This document shows positions 1 to 8,170 of a stretch of 36,552 nucleotides of DNA, in pieces. Numbering within the stretch: position 1 is the stretch's first letter; every line of letters begins with the position of its first letter. The notes beneath the pieces were generated by a model. It worked only from the letters and a program-made list of their open reading frames with translations. It did not search any database and was not told the origin of the DNA. Origin of the DNA: an uncultured Pseudomonadota bacterium. Its GTDB lineage: Bacteria > Pseudomonadota > Gammaproteobacteria > Steroidobacterales > Steroidobacteraceae. The stretch is from the NCBI GenBank assembly GCA_903879335.1, contig CAIRLC010000016.1:1-36552 (forward strand), written 5' to 3'. The position numbers and the translations under genes were made by a program.

Positions 1-386
<386 letters not shown>

Positions 387-523
387 ATAGCCCCAAGCTG
401 TCTGACAGCCTGGTGGCGGTTTCTAGACTGTGACACCATTAGACTTTCGTCTTCACAAACATCCAGATTGCGATGGGTTGCGTTGAATCGCTAGAACGAT
501 TCACGCCACGCATCGAACAGTTT

Positions 524-642
524 TCCCTGGCGGCCATAGCGAGTGGGAACCACCCGATCCCTTTCCGAACTCGGAAGTGAAAACGCTCTGCGCCGATGGT
601 AGTGTGCCCTTCGGGCATGTGAGAGTAGGTCGCTGCCAGGGT
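524..642 (+). rRNA. rrf: 5S ribosomal RNA
   Basis: About 119 nt, starting near CCCTGGCGGCC and ending near GCTGCCAGGG, which pair to form the 5S terminal helix. Internal landmarks are present: CCGAACTCGGAAGTGAAA and the CGCCGATGGTAGTGTG loop. It lies about 137 nt after the 23S end with no gene between, the usual bacterial rrn order. Ends are estimated by comparison with E. coli 5S and could be off by one or two bases. Confidence 0.97.
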
Positions 643-650
643 CCCAATAG

Positions 651-685
651 AAAGCCCCGGAGACAATGTCTCCGGGGCTTTTTTC
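651..685 (+). terminator. Intrinsic terminator of the rRNA operon
   Basis: A long GC-rich hairpin: AAGCCCCGGAGACA pairs with TGTCTCCGGGGCTT around a minimal loop and is followed by a run of six T. It sits right after 5S rRNA and 50 bp before the hemH start, so it ends rrn transcription; hemH then needs its own promoter or read-through. Confidence 0.95.
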
Positions 686-735
686 TTTTCCGCGTTATCA
701 TTTGTCTTGGCAACTCGCCGAGGATGGAGAATTCG

Positions 736-1749
736 ATGGCCTGGTTTCGCGGCTCTGACCCTAATCTCGTACCCTCGGTGGATACTGCGGTTCTACTCGT
801 AAACCTCGGCACGCCGGATGCGCCAGAGCCGGGGCCAATCCGCCGATATTTGGCACAGTTTCTCGGTGACCTGCGGGTGGTCGAGGCTTGTCCTTGGTAT
901 TGGCTGCCGATTCTTCACGGTCCGATACTCACGTTTCGGCCACGCAAGACCGCCCACCTATATCGTTCCATTTGGACAGAGGCCGGCTCGCCATTACGTG
1001 TGCACTCCGTGGCTTTAGCCGAGGCACTTGCTCAGCACTACACCCTGGACGCCTCCATTCGGATCGAATTAGCGATGACCTATGGACAGCCGTCGATTGC
1101 TCAGGCGATTGAACGTCTGCAGGGTTTCGGCGTGCGTCGAATTATCGTATTGCCGTTGTATCCACAATATTCAGGCACCACGTCGGGCGCGGTGTTTGAT
1201 GCCGTAGCCAAGGTGCTCATGAAGTGGCGGAAGGTTCCGCATCTCTCCTTTATCGCGGATTACCATGCTCATCCGGCCTATATCGCCGCCTTGGCCGAGT
1301 CAGTCCGTGAGACTTGGTCCCGGGAAGGCCGCGGCCACCTCGTATTTTCGAATCATGGGATCCCGGTCAAATATGTCACCGCTGGTGACCCTTATCGCCG
1401 ACAGGTTCAAGAGACCACACGTTTGCTAGTCGCAGAGCTTGGACTTGGCGCAGACGACTATTCGGAGTGTTTCCAATCTCGATTCGGCCCAACCGAATGG
1501 CTGCAGCCCTACACGGATGATCGCTTGGCAGAGTTGGCGGCCCGAGGTGTCCGGGAAGTGACTGTCGTGACGCCGTCCTTCGCCGTTGATTGCCTTGAAA
1601 CACTCGAGGAAATCGGCACCGCCTCCCGCGAAAAATTCTTGGAGGCAGGTGGCACACGTTTCAGTCTCGTGCCTGCGCTGAACGCTTCGCACGGTCATGT
1701 GGCCGCTCTAGCCGCGGTTCTCGGTGATCAAGGGCTTCCTCGCCGATAA
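736..1749 (+). CDS. hemH: Ferrochelatase
   Basis: Inserts Fe2+ into protoporphyrin IX, the last step of protoheme synthesis, at the inner face of the cytoplasmic membrane. The 337-residue product has the family opening LLVNLGTPD, a catalytic-histidine segment FSNHGIP, FQSRFGPTEWLQP, and near the end PSFAVDCLETLEEI with the conserved acidic residues. The start at 736 is chosen because GGAG lies six bases upstream. An in-frame ATG at 724 has its purine run too close, and longer readings would run back through the rrn terminator and 5S gene. Length is normal for bacterial HemH. It is the first gene of a + strand run (plsY, birA, coaX). Heme supply is relevant to the 75-heme cytochrome cluster downstream, but the gene probably belongs to the housekeeping neighbourhood. 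Confidence 0.95.
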   Translation: MAWFRGSDPNLVPSVDTAVLLVNLGTPDAPEPGPIRRYLAQFLGDLRVVEACPWYWLPILHGPILTFRPRKTAHLYRSIWTEAGSPLRVHSVALAEALAQHYTLDASIRIELAMTYGQPSIAQAIERLQGFGVRRIIVLPLYPQYSGTTSGAVFDAVAKVLMKWRKVPHLSFIADYHAHPAYIAALAESVRETWSREGRGHLVFSNHGIPVKYVTAGDPYRRQVQETTRLLVAELGLGADDYSECFQSRFGPTEWLQPYTDDRLAELAARGVREVTVVTPSFAVDCLETLEEIGTASREKFLEAGGTRFSLVPALNASHGHVAALAAVLGDQGLPRR

Positions 1750-1795
1750 GACTTGGGTGCGATGGCGTCAGTACGGTGACGAATAGGGGGCGACA

Positions 1796-2449
1796 ATGTT
1801 GGAACTTGCGCTAAAACTGCTCGTTTCGTATTTGCTGGGCTCCTTAATGGGCGCGCTCATCCTTGGTTACCTGCGTGGCGTCGATATTCGTCTCCTCGGG
1901 AGCGGCAATGCGGGTGGTACGAATGCGTTGCGCACACAAGGGAAGTGGTTCGCGCTAGGCGTCGTCTTGATTGATGTCGCGAAGGGGTGGTTGGTTGTAG
2001 CAGTGTTGGCGAACTGGGCGTTCCCGGCGATACAAAATGACCCGAATTTGCCGCGTGATGGACTGATTTTTGGCTGCGCAATTGCGGCAACGCTCGGCCA
2101 TGTCTATCCAGTCTGGTGGGAATTTCGTGGTGGCAAGGGCGCTGCGACCCTCATCGGGGTACTGCTGGGCGCCGTTCCAACCGCCCTGCCATGGGTATTG
2201 GCGGTCTGGCTATGCGCCGTCATATTGAGTGGCTATGTGGGTCTCTCCACGATGCTCGCTGTGGGCGTATTGCCGTTAGTGCTTTGGTTGCAGGGCGTTG
2301 ACTCTCTGAATGCTAGGTTATTCGCGGTACTCATGGCGCTGTTCGTGACCTACACCCATCGAAGCAACATCCAGAGGATGCGTGACGGCACAGAGAGTCG
2401 AGCCCGCCGCCTGTGGATTCGGTCCTATTTTGGGAGCGGAGGCAATTGA
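1796..2449 (+). CDS. plsY: Glycerol-3-phosphate acyltransferase PlsY
   Basis: Membrane acyltransferase that transfers an acyl group from acyl phosphate to glycerol-3-phosphate, the first step of phospholipid synthesis. The 217-residue, strongly hydrophobic protein shows the three PlsY signatures: an N-terminal YLLGSLMGALILG helix, then GSGNAGGTNALRTQGK, and GHVYPVWWEFRGGKGAAT. DVAKG follows the second motif as expected. The ATG is preceded by GGGGGCGACA, a good ribosome-binding site. The C-terminal tail after the last helix is basic. The stop codon overlaps the likely TTG start of birA, so the two are probably translationally coupled. Confidence 0.95.
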   Translation: MLELALKLLVSYLLGSLMGALILGYLRGVDIRLLGSGNAGGTNALRTQGKWFALGVVLIDVAKGWLVVAVLANWAFPAIQNDPNLPRDGLIFGCAIAATLGHVYPVWWEFRGGKGAATLIGVLLGAVPTALPWVLAVWLCAVILSGYVGLSTMLAVGVLPLVLWLQGVDSLNARLFAVLMALFVTYTHRSNIQRMRDGTESRARRLWIRSYFGSGGN

Positions 2450-3255
2450 CACCGCCTGCCTCTCAGGCCGAGCTGCGCGTCGCGCTGACACCGGACGCAG
2501 ATCGCCAGGTCGTGAGCCTGGACGTCTTTGAATCCTTAGACTCTACGAACGCTTGGTTGCTGGATAAGCCCCCCGTTGAGCGCGGGCGGGCCGCGGTCTG
2601 TGTAGCGAAAACACAGACCGCCGGCCGTGGGCGACGTGGTCGTCAGTGGCTGAGTCCACCGGATGCAGGCATCTATCTTTCGTTCGGATGGAGTTTTCCC
2701 GAGCTCCGCCAAGACCTACCGACGCTCGCCTTGGTCGTCGGCGTGACGGTCAAGCAGACGCTCGAGCGTCTCGGCGCGACTGCGATTCAGCTGAAATGGC
2801 CGAACGACCTCATCGTCCACGGCGGAAAACTCGGCGGCATACTCATCGAACTTCGATCTGCCCCCCACTGCGTTTACGTGGTCATCGGCATTGGGATCAA
2901 CCTGAGGAATCCACTAAACTTCGATACGACTATCCATACCATGGGTGGGCAGCCGCCGAGGGACCTGATCGCTGCAGGCATCGATTCACCGGAGTTGACC
3001 CGTACGACTGCGGCGTTAATTTCGGCACTCTGCACAACCCTGCCGATCTTCGAGCGAAGTGGGCTCATGCCATTCCGCGAAGAATGGTCTCAGGCTGATA
3101 GTCTGCGTGACCGCCACATCCAGTGGCAGGAGAACGACGATTTGCGCTCTGGTATTGCGCGTGGCCTTGCCGACGATGGGGCGTTGCTCGTTGATTGCCA
3201 TGGCGTACTCGTACGACTGGTCGCGGGAGAAGTGACGGTGAGGGTCACGGCATGA
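2446..3255 (+). CDS. birA: Biotin--[acetyl-CoA-carboxylase] ligase, short form
   Basis: Activates biotin with ATP and attaches it to the carrier-protein lysine of acetyl-CoA carboxylase. Visible motifs are ESLDSTN, TAGRGRRGRQW (biotinyl-AMP loop), LKWPNDL and KLGGILIE, followed by an SH3-like C-terminal domain. The N-terminal winged-helix DNA-binding domain of E. coli BirA is absent, so this is the non-regulatory class. Start choice: TTG at 2446 has GGAGG four bases upstream and overlaps the plsY stop. A GTG at 2413 would add eleven residues but has no clear binding site. The stop lies just beyond the coaX start at 3252 (4-bp overlap). Confidence 0.93.
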   Translation: MTPPASQAELRVALTPDADRQVVSLDVFESLDSTNAWLLDKPPVERGRAAVCVAKTQTAGRGRRGRQWLSPPDAGIYLSFGWSFPELRQDLPTLALVVGVTVKQTLERLGATAIQLKWPNDLIVHGGKLGGILIELRSAPHCVYVVIGIGINLRNPLNFDTTIHTMGGQPPRDLIAAGIDSPELTRTTAALISALCTTLPIFERSGLMPFREEWSQADSLRDRHIQWQENDDLRSGIARGLADDGALLVDCHGVLVRLVAGEVTVRVTA

Positions 3256-3974
3256 CGTTATTGATTGAAACTGGATTGACCCGCTTCAAATATGGCCGCC
3301 TTGTAGACCGAGAACTCACCCAAGTTGATACCCTAATCGGCGGATCTAGTGCCGCCGAGCCCCCTTGGGCTTCGAGTTTGGCGCGTTTAGCGCCAACGCC
3401 GCGCGCAGTCTTTATCGCCAACGGAGCCTCGCCATCCCTTCGGCCCAGACTCGCTGAATGGATCCGACGCGCGTGGCACATCGACCCCACATTCATTAAG
3501 CCCGATCGTGGCGAATTGAAAGCGATGCCGATCGAGCGATACCTCGCGCTGGTTGCCGCGCGCGCTCGACGTTTAAATCCTTGTCTGATTGTCACGGCCG
3601 ACGTCACGATTGGCATTGATCTCATTTCGGCGGATGGCCGCCGCGCCGGTGCGTGGACGCTACCGGGTGATCGACCAATGCGCGAAGCACTCTATGCTCA
3701 GACCAGCGGGATCGCAGCCGCAGCACTGCTCGACGCGCCGGTTGTCGAAGGTGGGTTTGGCGTCAACACCGCCGGCGCCGTACAAGAAGGGGCTCGGCTT
3801 TCGATCGCTTCTCTCATTGTTGCCATTGTGCAGCGTCAGGATGCCGCGCTACCTGTAATCGCGACCGGTCGTTACGCGATCGATGCGGTGCGTTTCGTCG
3901 AATCTGAGACACAAATTGCCGAGCACTTATCGCTTGAGGGCCTAGCTCACTTAGTCAATGAGGGTCTGGTATGA
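3252..3974 (+). CDS. coaX: Type III pantothenate kinase-like protein with degenerate active-site motifs
   Basis: By position (right after birA, where many proteobacteria carry coaX) and by its actin/ASKHA-type layout, this is a CoaX homologue, which would phosphorylate pantothenate in CoA synthesis. The usual signatures are altered. The N-terminal DxGNT/S phosphate motif reads ETGLTRFKYG, the GxDR segment with the catalytic Asp reads PIERYLAL, and the GTAxTxD motif reads TADVTIGID. The later PGDRPMREAL and the C-terminal hydrophobic segment resemble the family. The reading frame is intact over 240 residues, without stops or frameshifts. It overlaps birA by 4 bp at the start and the SPOR gene by 4 bp at the end. 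It may be a divergent enzyme or a pseudo-enzyme; kinase activity should not be assumed. Confidence 0.75.
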   Translation: MTLLIETGLTRFKYGRLVDRELTQVDTLIGGSSAAEPPWASSLARLAPTPRAVFIANGASPSLRPRLAEWIRRAWHIDPTFIKPDRGELKAMPIERYLALVAARARRLNPCLIVTADVTIGIDLISADGRRAGAWTLPGDRPMREALYAQTSGIAAAALLDAPVVEGGFGVNTAGAVQEGARLSIASLIVAIVQRQDAALPVIATGRYAIDAVRFVESETQIAEHLSLEGLAHLVNEGLV

Positions 3975-4699
3975 AGCGAATCGCGCTACTGCTGGTCCTC
4001 GCAAATTGCAGCGTGTTTCTGTACTGGCGATACGGTGACCTTGCCGCGACGGATGCGCCTGCCCCCTCGGTACTGCCGACGTCAGCGGCGGCGCCTATTC
4101 TTCTCGTCAGTGAGCGCCCCCCGCCGAAACCGCAGTGTCAAAGTTTAGGACCTGTGGCGAACCGACTGATACTGACAGCGGTAGAACGATGGCTTGGGGA
4201 TCGGTTCGGCGCGTTGAGTGAGCGGGAAGCCATGGCGCCGGCAAGCCCGGTATTTCGTGTGCAGGTGACAACGCCAAGTGCGGATTTGGCCACGCGCCTT
4301 GCCCAACGGTTAAAGGCCTCAGGCGTGAATGATGTGGCTGTCCTAGCGCCGGATCCGGGAGAGACTGCGGTCATTATTGCGCTCGGGATTTTTAGTGATC
4401 GAGCCAATGCGGACCGACGTGTAATTGATCTGCGCCGGCATGGGGTTGATCCGGCGATATCGACCATTGAGCGTCAGACCAGTCAATGGTGGCTCGACTT
4501 TACCTCGCTCGAATCACCGGACCGGGACGCCCTAGTTCATGCGGTTCCAACAGCGCCGGCGGTCACTTTGGCGCCCTGCGAATTGGCTGGCGGAAACGAC
4601 GACGCCCCAGCAGCGCCAGAGTCCTCTACCCCGCCCGATAATGGTAAAGGGCTCACGACGCCTAGTCCGGCCTCCGGCCGCGCCGGAGCCGCAGCTTAG
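3971..4699 (+). CDS. Membrane-anchored SPOR-domain-like protein
   Basis: The 242-residue protein begins with a short basic stretch and one hydrophobic helix (residues 3-20), so it is probably inner-membrane anchored with the rest in the periplasm. Residues about 90-175 (VQVTTPSADLATRLAQRLKA, then IIALGIFSDRANADRRVIDL) look like a SPOR fold, the domain that binds glycan strands lacking stem peptides at septa. The tail after about 200 is Pro/Ala/Ser-rich and low complexity. Its start overlaps the coaX stop (ATGA), so it is the last gene of the plsY-birA-coaX operon. A SPOR protein after coaX is common in related genomes. No specific role can be assigned. Confidence 0.75.
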   Translation: MKRIALLLVLANCSVFLYWRYGDLAATDAPAPSVLPTSAAAPILLVSERPPPKPQCQSLGPVANRLILTAVERWLGDRFGALSEREAMAPASPVFRVQVTTPSADLATRLAQRLKASGVNDVAVLAPDPGETAVIIALGIFSDRANADRRVIDLRRHGVDPAISTIERQTSQWWLDFTSLESPDRDALVHAVPTAPAVTLAPCELAGGNDDAPAAPESSTPPDNGKGLTTPSPASGRAGAAA

Positions 4700-4731
4700 T
4701 CAAACGGCCGTTGCCTGAACGCGGCGATCGC

Positions 4732-6114
4732 TCAGATGGTAGGCGTTGCGTCCACCCGTGTTCGCCGACGCATATTGATGTAGAAGGGAATAATCCCGAT
4801 CGCAATTCCGCCGATGCCGATGACGTCAGTCAGCCAGTCGAATGTCGGAATGCTGTAGCAGGCCACGAACACCAGGAAGGCAGCCGCAAGGCTCGGCCAG
4901 AGAATCAGAAAGATGAATTGGTGCCAAGATTGGAGAGCAGTGCGCCTAAAGTGCCAAGCACACGCGAAACCCGACAAGCTGTAGTAGCAGCACACCTGAA
5001 AACCAATCGCGTTGACGGAAGTGCGGATCAGGTCTGTGACAGTCGGTATCAACGACGAGAGAAAGATCAGCACAAAACCGATGCCCGTCACGACAGCGGT
5101 GGCGACCCAAGGGGTCTGCCACGTCGGGTGTAGGGTCGCGTAACGAGGGTGAAGCGCGCCGTCGCGCCCCTTGGCGAACATGGTGCGACTGAACTGCAAA
5201 ATCTGAGTTTCTAGCGTACCCACGGTACTGACCATCACCGCCACAATCGCCAGATAGCTCCACGGTCTTGGCAGAATTTTCTCCGCCAGCGTGAACATGA
5301 TGTTCGTGCTGGATTGGCTGATTTCGTCATCCGTGAGTACGTACTGACAAGCGACCACAAAAAACACAAACAGTAATGCCACGATAATCATCGCGGCGAC
5401 GGCGCTACGGCCTGGCGCCTCGTTGGCGTTTTCGGTTTCTTCGGTCAGATTTAGAGTGACGTCCCAGCCCCAGAAGAAAAACAGGGCGGTCAGCGACCCC
5501 GTCGCGAATAGCGTTGGGGTGAATTGAGCGAGCGAAAATGTACGCCAGGCGACCTCGTGAACCGGGTGGCTTGCGTACTCAATGAACGCGGCCACAATTA
5601 AGATGATTAATACACCGACCTCAATGACCGTCATTAATATTTGCAGATAACTCGTGGGCTTGATTCCCTTCACCACGACGGCGCCCACCAAAGCCAACCA
5701 AGCGGCGGCAACCCAAGCTATTGCGGTGGTGTCGTTGGCGTGTGCCGGGCTCACCAGCAGTAGGGTCGCGGTCGCTGCGGGCGTCGTACCCGAGACCATA
5801 AAGACGGCCGAAGCGACCAAAAGCGACCATCCCGCGATAAATCCGGCTGCCGGACCGAACACTTGGCCTACCCAACTATATGACGCCCCGGCATTTGCGA
5901 TGACCCGGTTCAGATGCATAAAGGCAAAGGTCACGCCGAACATGATCAGGCCGCAGTAGACGAGTGTGCTGGCCGATAACAGACCGACGGCGGCGATTAA
6001 AGTAGCCGTGGTTGCAGCCAAACTGAATGCCGGCGCGGTTCCCGCGACGCCCATGATCACCGACTCTCCGACCCCGAGAGCGCCACGCTGCAGTTCAACT
6101 TTTGGCTGGGGCAT
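4732..6114 (-). CDS. APC-superfamily amino acid/polyamine permease
   Basis: A 460-residue polytopic membrane protein with about twelve hydrophobic segments. The first helix region GVGESVIMGVAGTAPAFS matches the unwound TM1 substrate site of APC transporters (G-x-G-type turn after a Gly/Ser-rich stretch). Other family-like parts are a GASYSWVGQVFG loop after TM2 and a WGWDVTLNLTEETEN segment in the TM6 region. Substrate cannot be told from the sequence; amino acid or amine uptake is likely. It is convergent with the SPOR gene (33-bp gap) and divergent from the M20 peptidase, so the two outward genes could share a control region at 6115-6246. Confidence 0.85.
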   Translation of the reverse strand: MPQPKVELQRGALGVGESVIMGVAGTAPAFSLAATTATLIAAVGLLSASTLVYCGLIMFGVTFAFMHLNRVIANAGASYSWVGQVFGPAAGFIAGWSLLVASAVFMVSGTTPAATATLLLVSPAHANDTTAIAWVAAAWLALVGAVVVKGIKPTSYLQILMTVIEVGVLIILIVAAFIEYASHPVHEVAWRTFSLAQFTPTLFATGSLTALFFFWGWDVTLNLTEETENANEAPGRSAVAAMIIVALLFVFFVVACQYVLTDDEISQSSTNIMFTLAEKILPRPWSYLAIVAVMVSTVGTLETQILQFSRTMFAKGRDGALHPRYATLHPTWQTPWVATAVVTGIGFVLIFLSSLIPTVTDLIRTSVNAIGFQVCCYYSLSGFACAWHFRRTALQSWHQFIFLILWPSLAAAFLVFVACYSIPTFDWLTDVIGIGGIAIGIIPFYINMRRRTRVDATPTI

Positions 6115-6246
6115 TAGTTCTCGGATTCCAAAGTGGGGGTGGGTGAAGTGCTCGTCTGGCGGAGCCGCAGTTTACTGGTGAAGCCAGCCTGACCGCTACC
6201 GCCAATGCGCATAGAATTGACGACTCCAAAACGGGGCGAGGTTGCG

Positions 6247-7758
6247 ATGAATACATTCCATCGACTGGGCGTCGTCGGGCTTGGGCTGGTTGCCCTCGCG
6301 TCGTTGGCGAGCACCCCGAACCTGCAATCCGTTCGTGAACGCCGACTCGACGAATATTGCGAATTCTTGTCGATTCCGAACGTCGCCGCGGATCCGGACG
6401 GCTTGCGGCGAAACGCGGAATTCATTTTAAAAATGATGCGTGATCGAGGGCTGAACGGCCGCCTTCTTGACGGCGACAACCCCGATACGGTTCCGGCGGT
6501 GTTCGGCGAAGTTATTACCCCAGGCGCTACGCACACGTTGTTGTTTTATGCCCATTACGACGGGCAACCCGTGAATCCGACCAAATGGGCGAAGGGTCTG
6601 GCCCCCTTCGCACCGGTCTTGTTGGACGTGCCGATCGAGAGTGGTGGCCGTGTGATGGGCCCATGCGCTGGAACCGCAGAGAATAGTGAATTGCGTATCG
6701 CCGCACGTGGAGCGGCCGATGATCGCGCGGGGGTCATGGCCTTACTCAATGCCTATGAGTCCATCGTGCTGTCCGGCAAGACGCCGCAAGCCAATTTGAA
6801 ATTTCTGTTTGAGGGCGAAGAAGAGGCGGGATCGCCCCACCTGGCCGAGATTTTGCGCCGGCACCGGGGAGACTTGCAGAGCGATCTGTGGGTGATCGTG
6901 GATGGCCCGAGGCCCGCCGCGGGGTACCCGGTGGTCGAGTTTGGTGTGCGCGGTGATGTGAACGTCTCAATCACGGCATACGGACCGAAACGGCCGCTGC
7001 ACAGTGGCAACTATGGCAATTGGGCGCCTAATCCGGCGCAGCGACTGGTGTCGTTACTGGCGGCAATGAAAGACGACGAGGGGCGTATCACAATCCCCCA
7101 TTTTAATGACGACGCTATCCCGCTCACACCGACCGAGTTGGCAGCGCTGGCCGCAGTGCCGGATTCAGCGCCGGCCCTTGCGACTGAGTTGCTCATCCCG
7201 AGGCCCGATGGTGGCGGACTGCCCCTCTCGCAGTTGCTGACGCAGCCGACACTCAACATCAATGGAATCGCAAGTGGGGACGTTGGTGCGGCAGCGAGCA
7301 ATCAAATTCCAACAAAGGCTGAAGTGATGTTGGACCTGCGCCTTGCGCCTGGAAACACCGTGCCTCGTCAGGTGTCGAAGATCGTTGATTTTGCGATTTC
7401 GAAAGGTTTCCATGTCGTCGACCATGAACCCTCGCCCGATGAGCGCGCCACCTACGATCGATTGGTGAAAATCACGTCAACCGATGGCTACGCTGCCCAA
7501 AGAACTCCTCTGGACTTGGCGCTTGCCACGGAGGTCGTTGACGCCGTGTCGAAGGCTACGGCAATGACGACGGTACGCGTCGTATCCGTCGGCGGTAGTT
7601 TGCCCTTGAGCATTATCGAGCACGAATTGGGCGCGCCACTGCTGACCATTCCGATCGTGAATTACGACAATAACCAGCACGCGGAAAACGAGAACGTCCG
7701 CATCGATTATCTGTGGTCTGGCATCGAAGTGTTAACCGCCGTGTTGGCTGTGCACTGA
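6247..7758 (+). CDS. Exported M20-family metallopeptidase
   Basis: A zinc-dependent exo/dipeptidase of the M20 family. The 503-residue product starts with a plausible signal peptide (MNTFHRLGVVGLGLVALASLAS). It carries the metal-site motifs in order: AHYDGQ near residue 101 (His plus catalytic Asp), GAADDRAG near 155 (bridging Asp) and FEGEEEAGSPH near 187 (catalytic and metal Glu). A typical dimerisation domain interrupts the catalytic domain, and a C-terminal NQHAENENV segment supplies the last metal His. The start at 6247 is preferred because GGCGAGG lies just upstream; an ATG at 6205 would prepend a non-signal-like stretch. The likely role is periplasmic peptide trimming. The divergent amino-acid permease would suit uptake of the products (inference). 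Confidence 0.88.
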   Translation: MNTFHRLGVVGLGLVALASLASTPNLQSVRERRLDEYCEFLSIPNVAADPDGLRRNAEFILKMMRDRGLNGRLLDGDNPDTVPAVFGEVITPGATHTLLFYAHYDGQPVNPTKWAKGLAPFAPVLLDVPIESGGRVMGPCAGTAENSELRIAARGAADDRAGVMALLNAYESIVLSGKTPQANLKFLFEGEEEAGSPHLAEILRRHRGDLQSDLWVIVDGPRPAAGYPVVEFGVRGDVNVSITAYGPKRPLHSGNYGNWAPNPAQRLVSLLAAMKDDEGRITIPHFNDDAIPLTPTELAALAAVPDSAPALATELLIPRPDGGGLPLSQLLTQPTLNINGIASGDVGAAASNQIPTKAEVMLDLRLAPGNTVPRQVSKIVDFAISKGFHVVDHEPSPDERATYDRLVKITSTDGYAAQRTPLDLALATEVVDAVSKATAMTTVRVVSVGGSLPLSIIEHELGAPLLTIPIVNYDNNQHAENENVRIDYLWSGIEVLTAVLAVH

Positions 7759-8012
7759 GGCTAGCGTTTGCTCGGGCTTGATAAACGAGCGGAGGCATAC
7801 TGGCCTCACGAGGTTTTCTGGCCGCCGGATTCGCCGGTGAGAGTCGCTGGCGACAACACATGAGCCGGCGCGCGCCCTGTGATGGCTGATACGGCCGCTG
7901 CATTGGGGAACTTGTGCCGCGATCAAACGAGAATCAGGCGCAATACGCTACGGCTGTATGGCCCGAGCCATCAAAGTCTAAGGTCTCGGTAGGCTCAGAC
8001 CACACAAATCGG

Positions 8013-8018
8013 TAGAAT
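8013..8018 (+). promoter_or_regulatory. Candidate -10 element of tRNA-Thr(UGU)
   Basis: TAGAAT lies 10 bp before the mature tRNA 5' end and is followed by the GC-rich stretch CCCGACCGC, typical of a stringently controlled tRNA promoter. The -35 region is poor. Assignment rests on position and the -10 match only. Confidence 0.4.
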
Positions 8019-8028
8019 CCCGACCGCG

Positions 8029-8104
8029 GCCGGCGTAGCTCAGATGGTAGAGCAACTGATTTGTAATCAGAAGGTCGGGGGTTCGATTCCCTCCGCCGGC
8101 ACCA
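8029..8104 (+). tRNA. thrU: tRNA-Thr (anticodon UGU)
   Basis: A 76-nt cloverleaf with encoded CCA. The acceptor stem GCCGGCG pairs with CGCCGGC, the D-arm is GCTCAGATGGTAGAGC, the anticodon loop TTTGTAA carries TGT, and the T-arm is GGGGGTTCGATTCCC. In E. coli the orthologous thrU is followed directly by tyrU; here tRNA-Tyr is almost 28 kb away. The 3' 44 nt of this gene are duplicated at 9958-10001, so its 3' half acted as an integration site. The outermost anticodon-stem position seems to be an A-A apposition. Confidence 0.97.
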
Positions 8105-8105
8105 A
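8062..8105 (+). repeat. 44-bp direct repeat, copy 1 (att-like, inside tRNA-Thr)
   Basis: Runs from the anticodon to the base after CCA of tRNA-Thr and is identical to 9958-10001. The flanking bases differ (T versus A before, G versus T after). A perfect tRNA 3'-end duplication is the classic footprint of tyrosine-recombinase integration. Confidence 0.95.
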
Positions 8106-8170
8106 GCCTAGAGGCCTCCCGTTTGTTGCGAACCTCGGTGCGCAGTCCGGCACACAGACGCATTGCCTGC

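Noticed and set aside
577-735. N-terminal extension of ferrochelatase from 577
   Set aside because: It would place the start inside 5S rRNA and translate through the terminator. The start at 736 has a good ribosome-binding site and yields the normal HemH length.
439-812. Open frames overlapping 5S rRNA and the rrn terminator
   Set aside because: They cover the 5S gene and its terminator hairpin on the - strand, have no family features, and are explained by the RNA gene and the hemH start.
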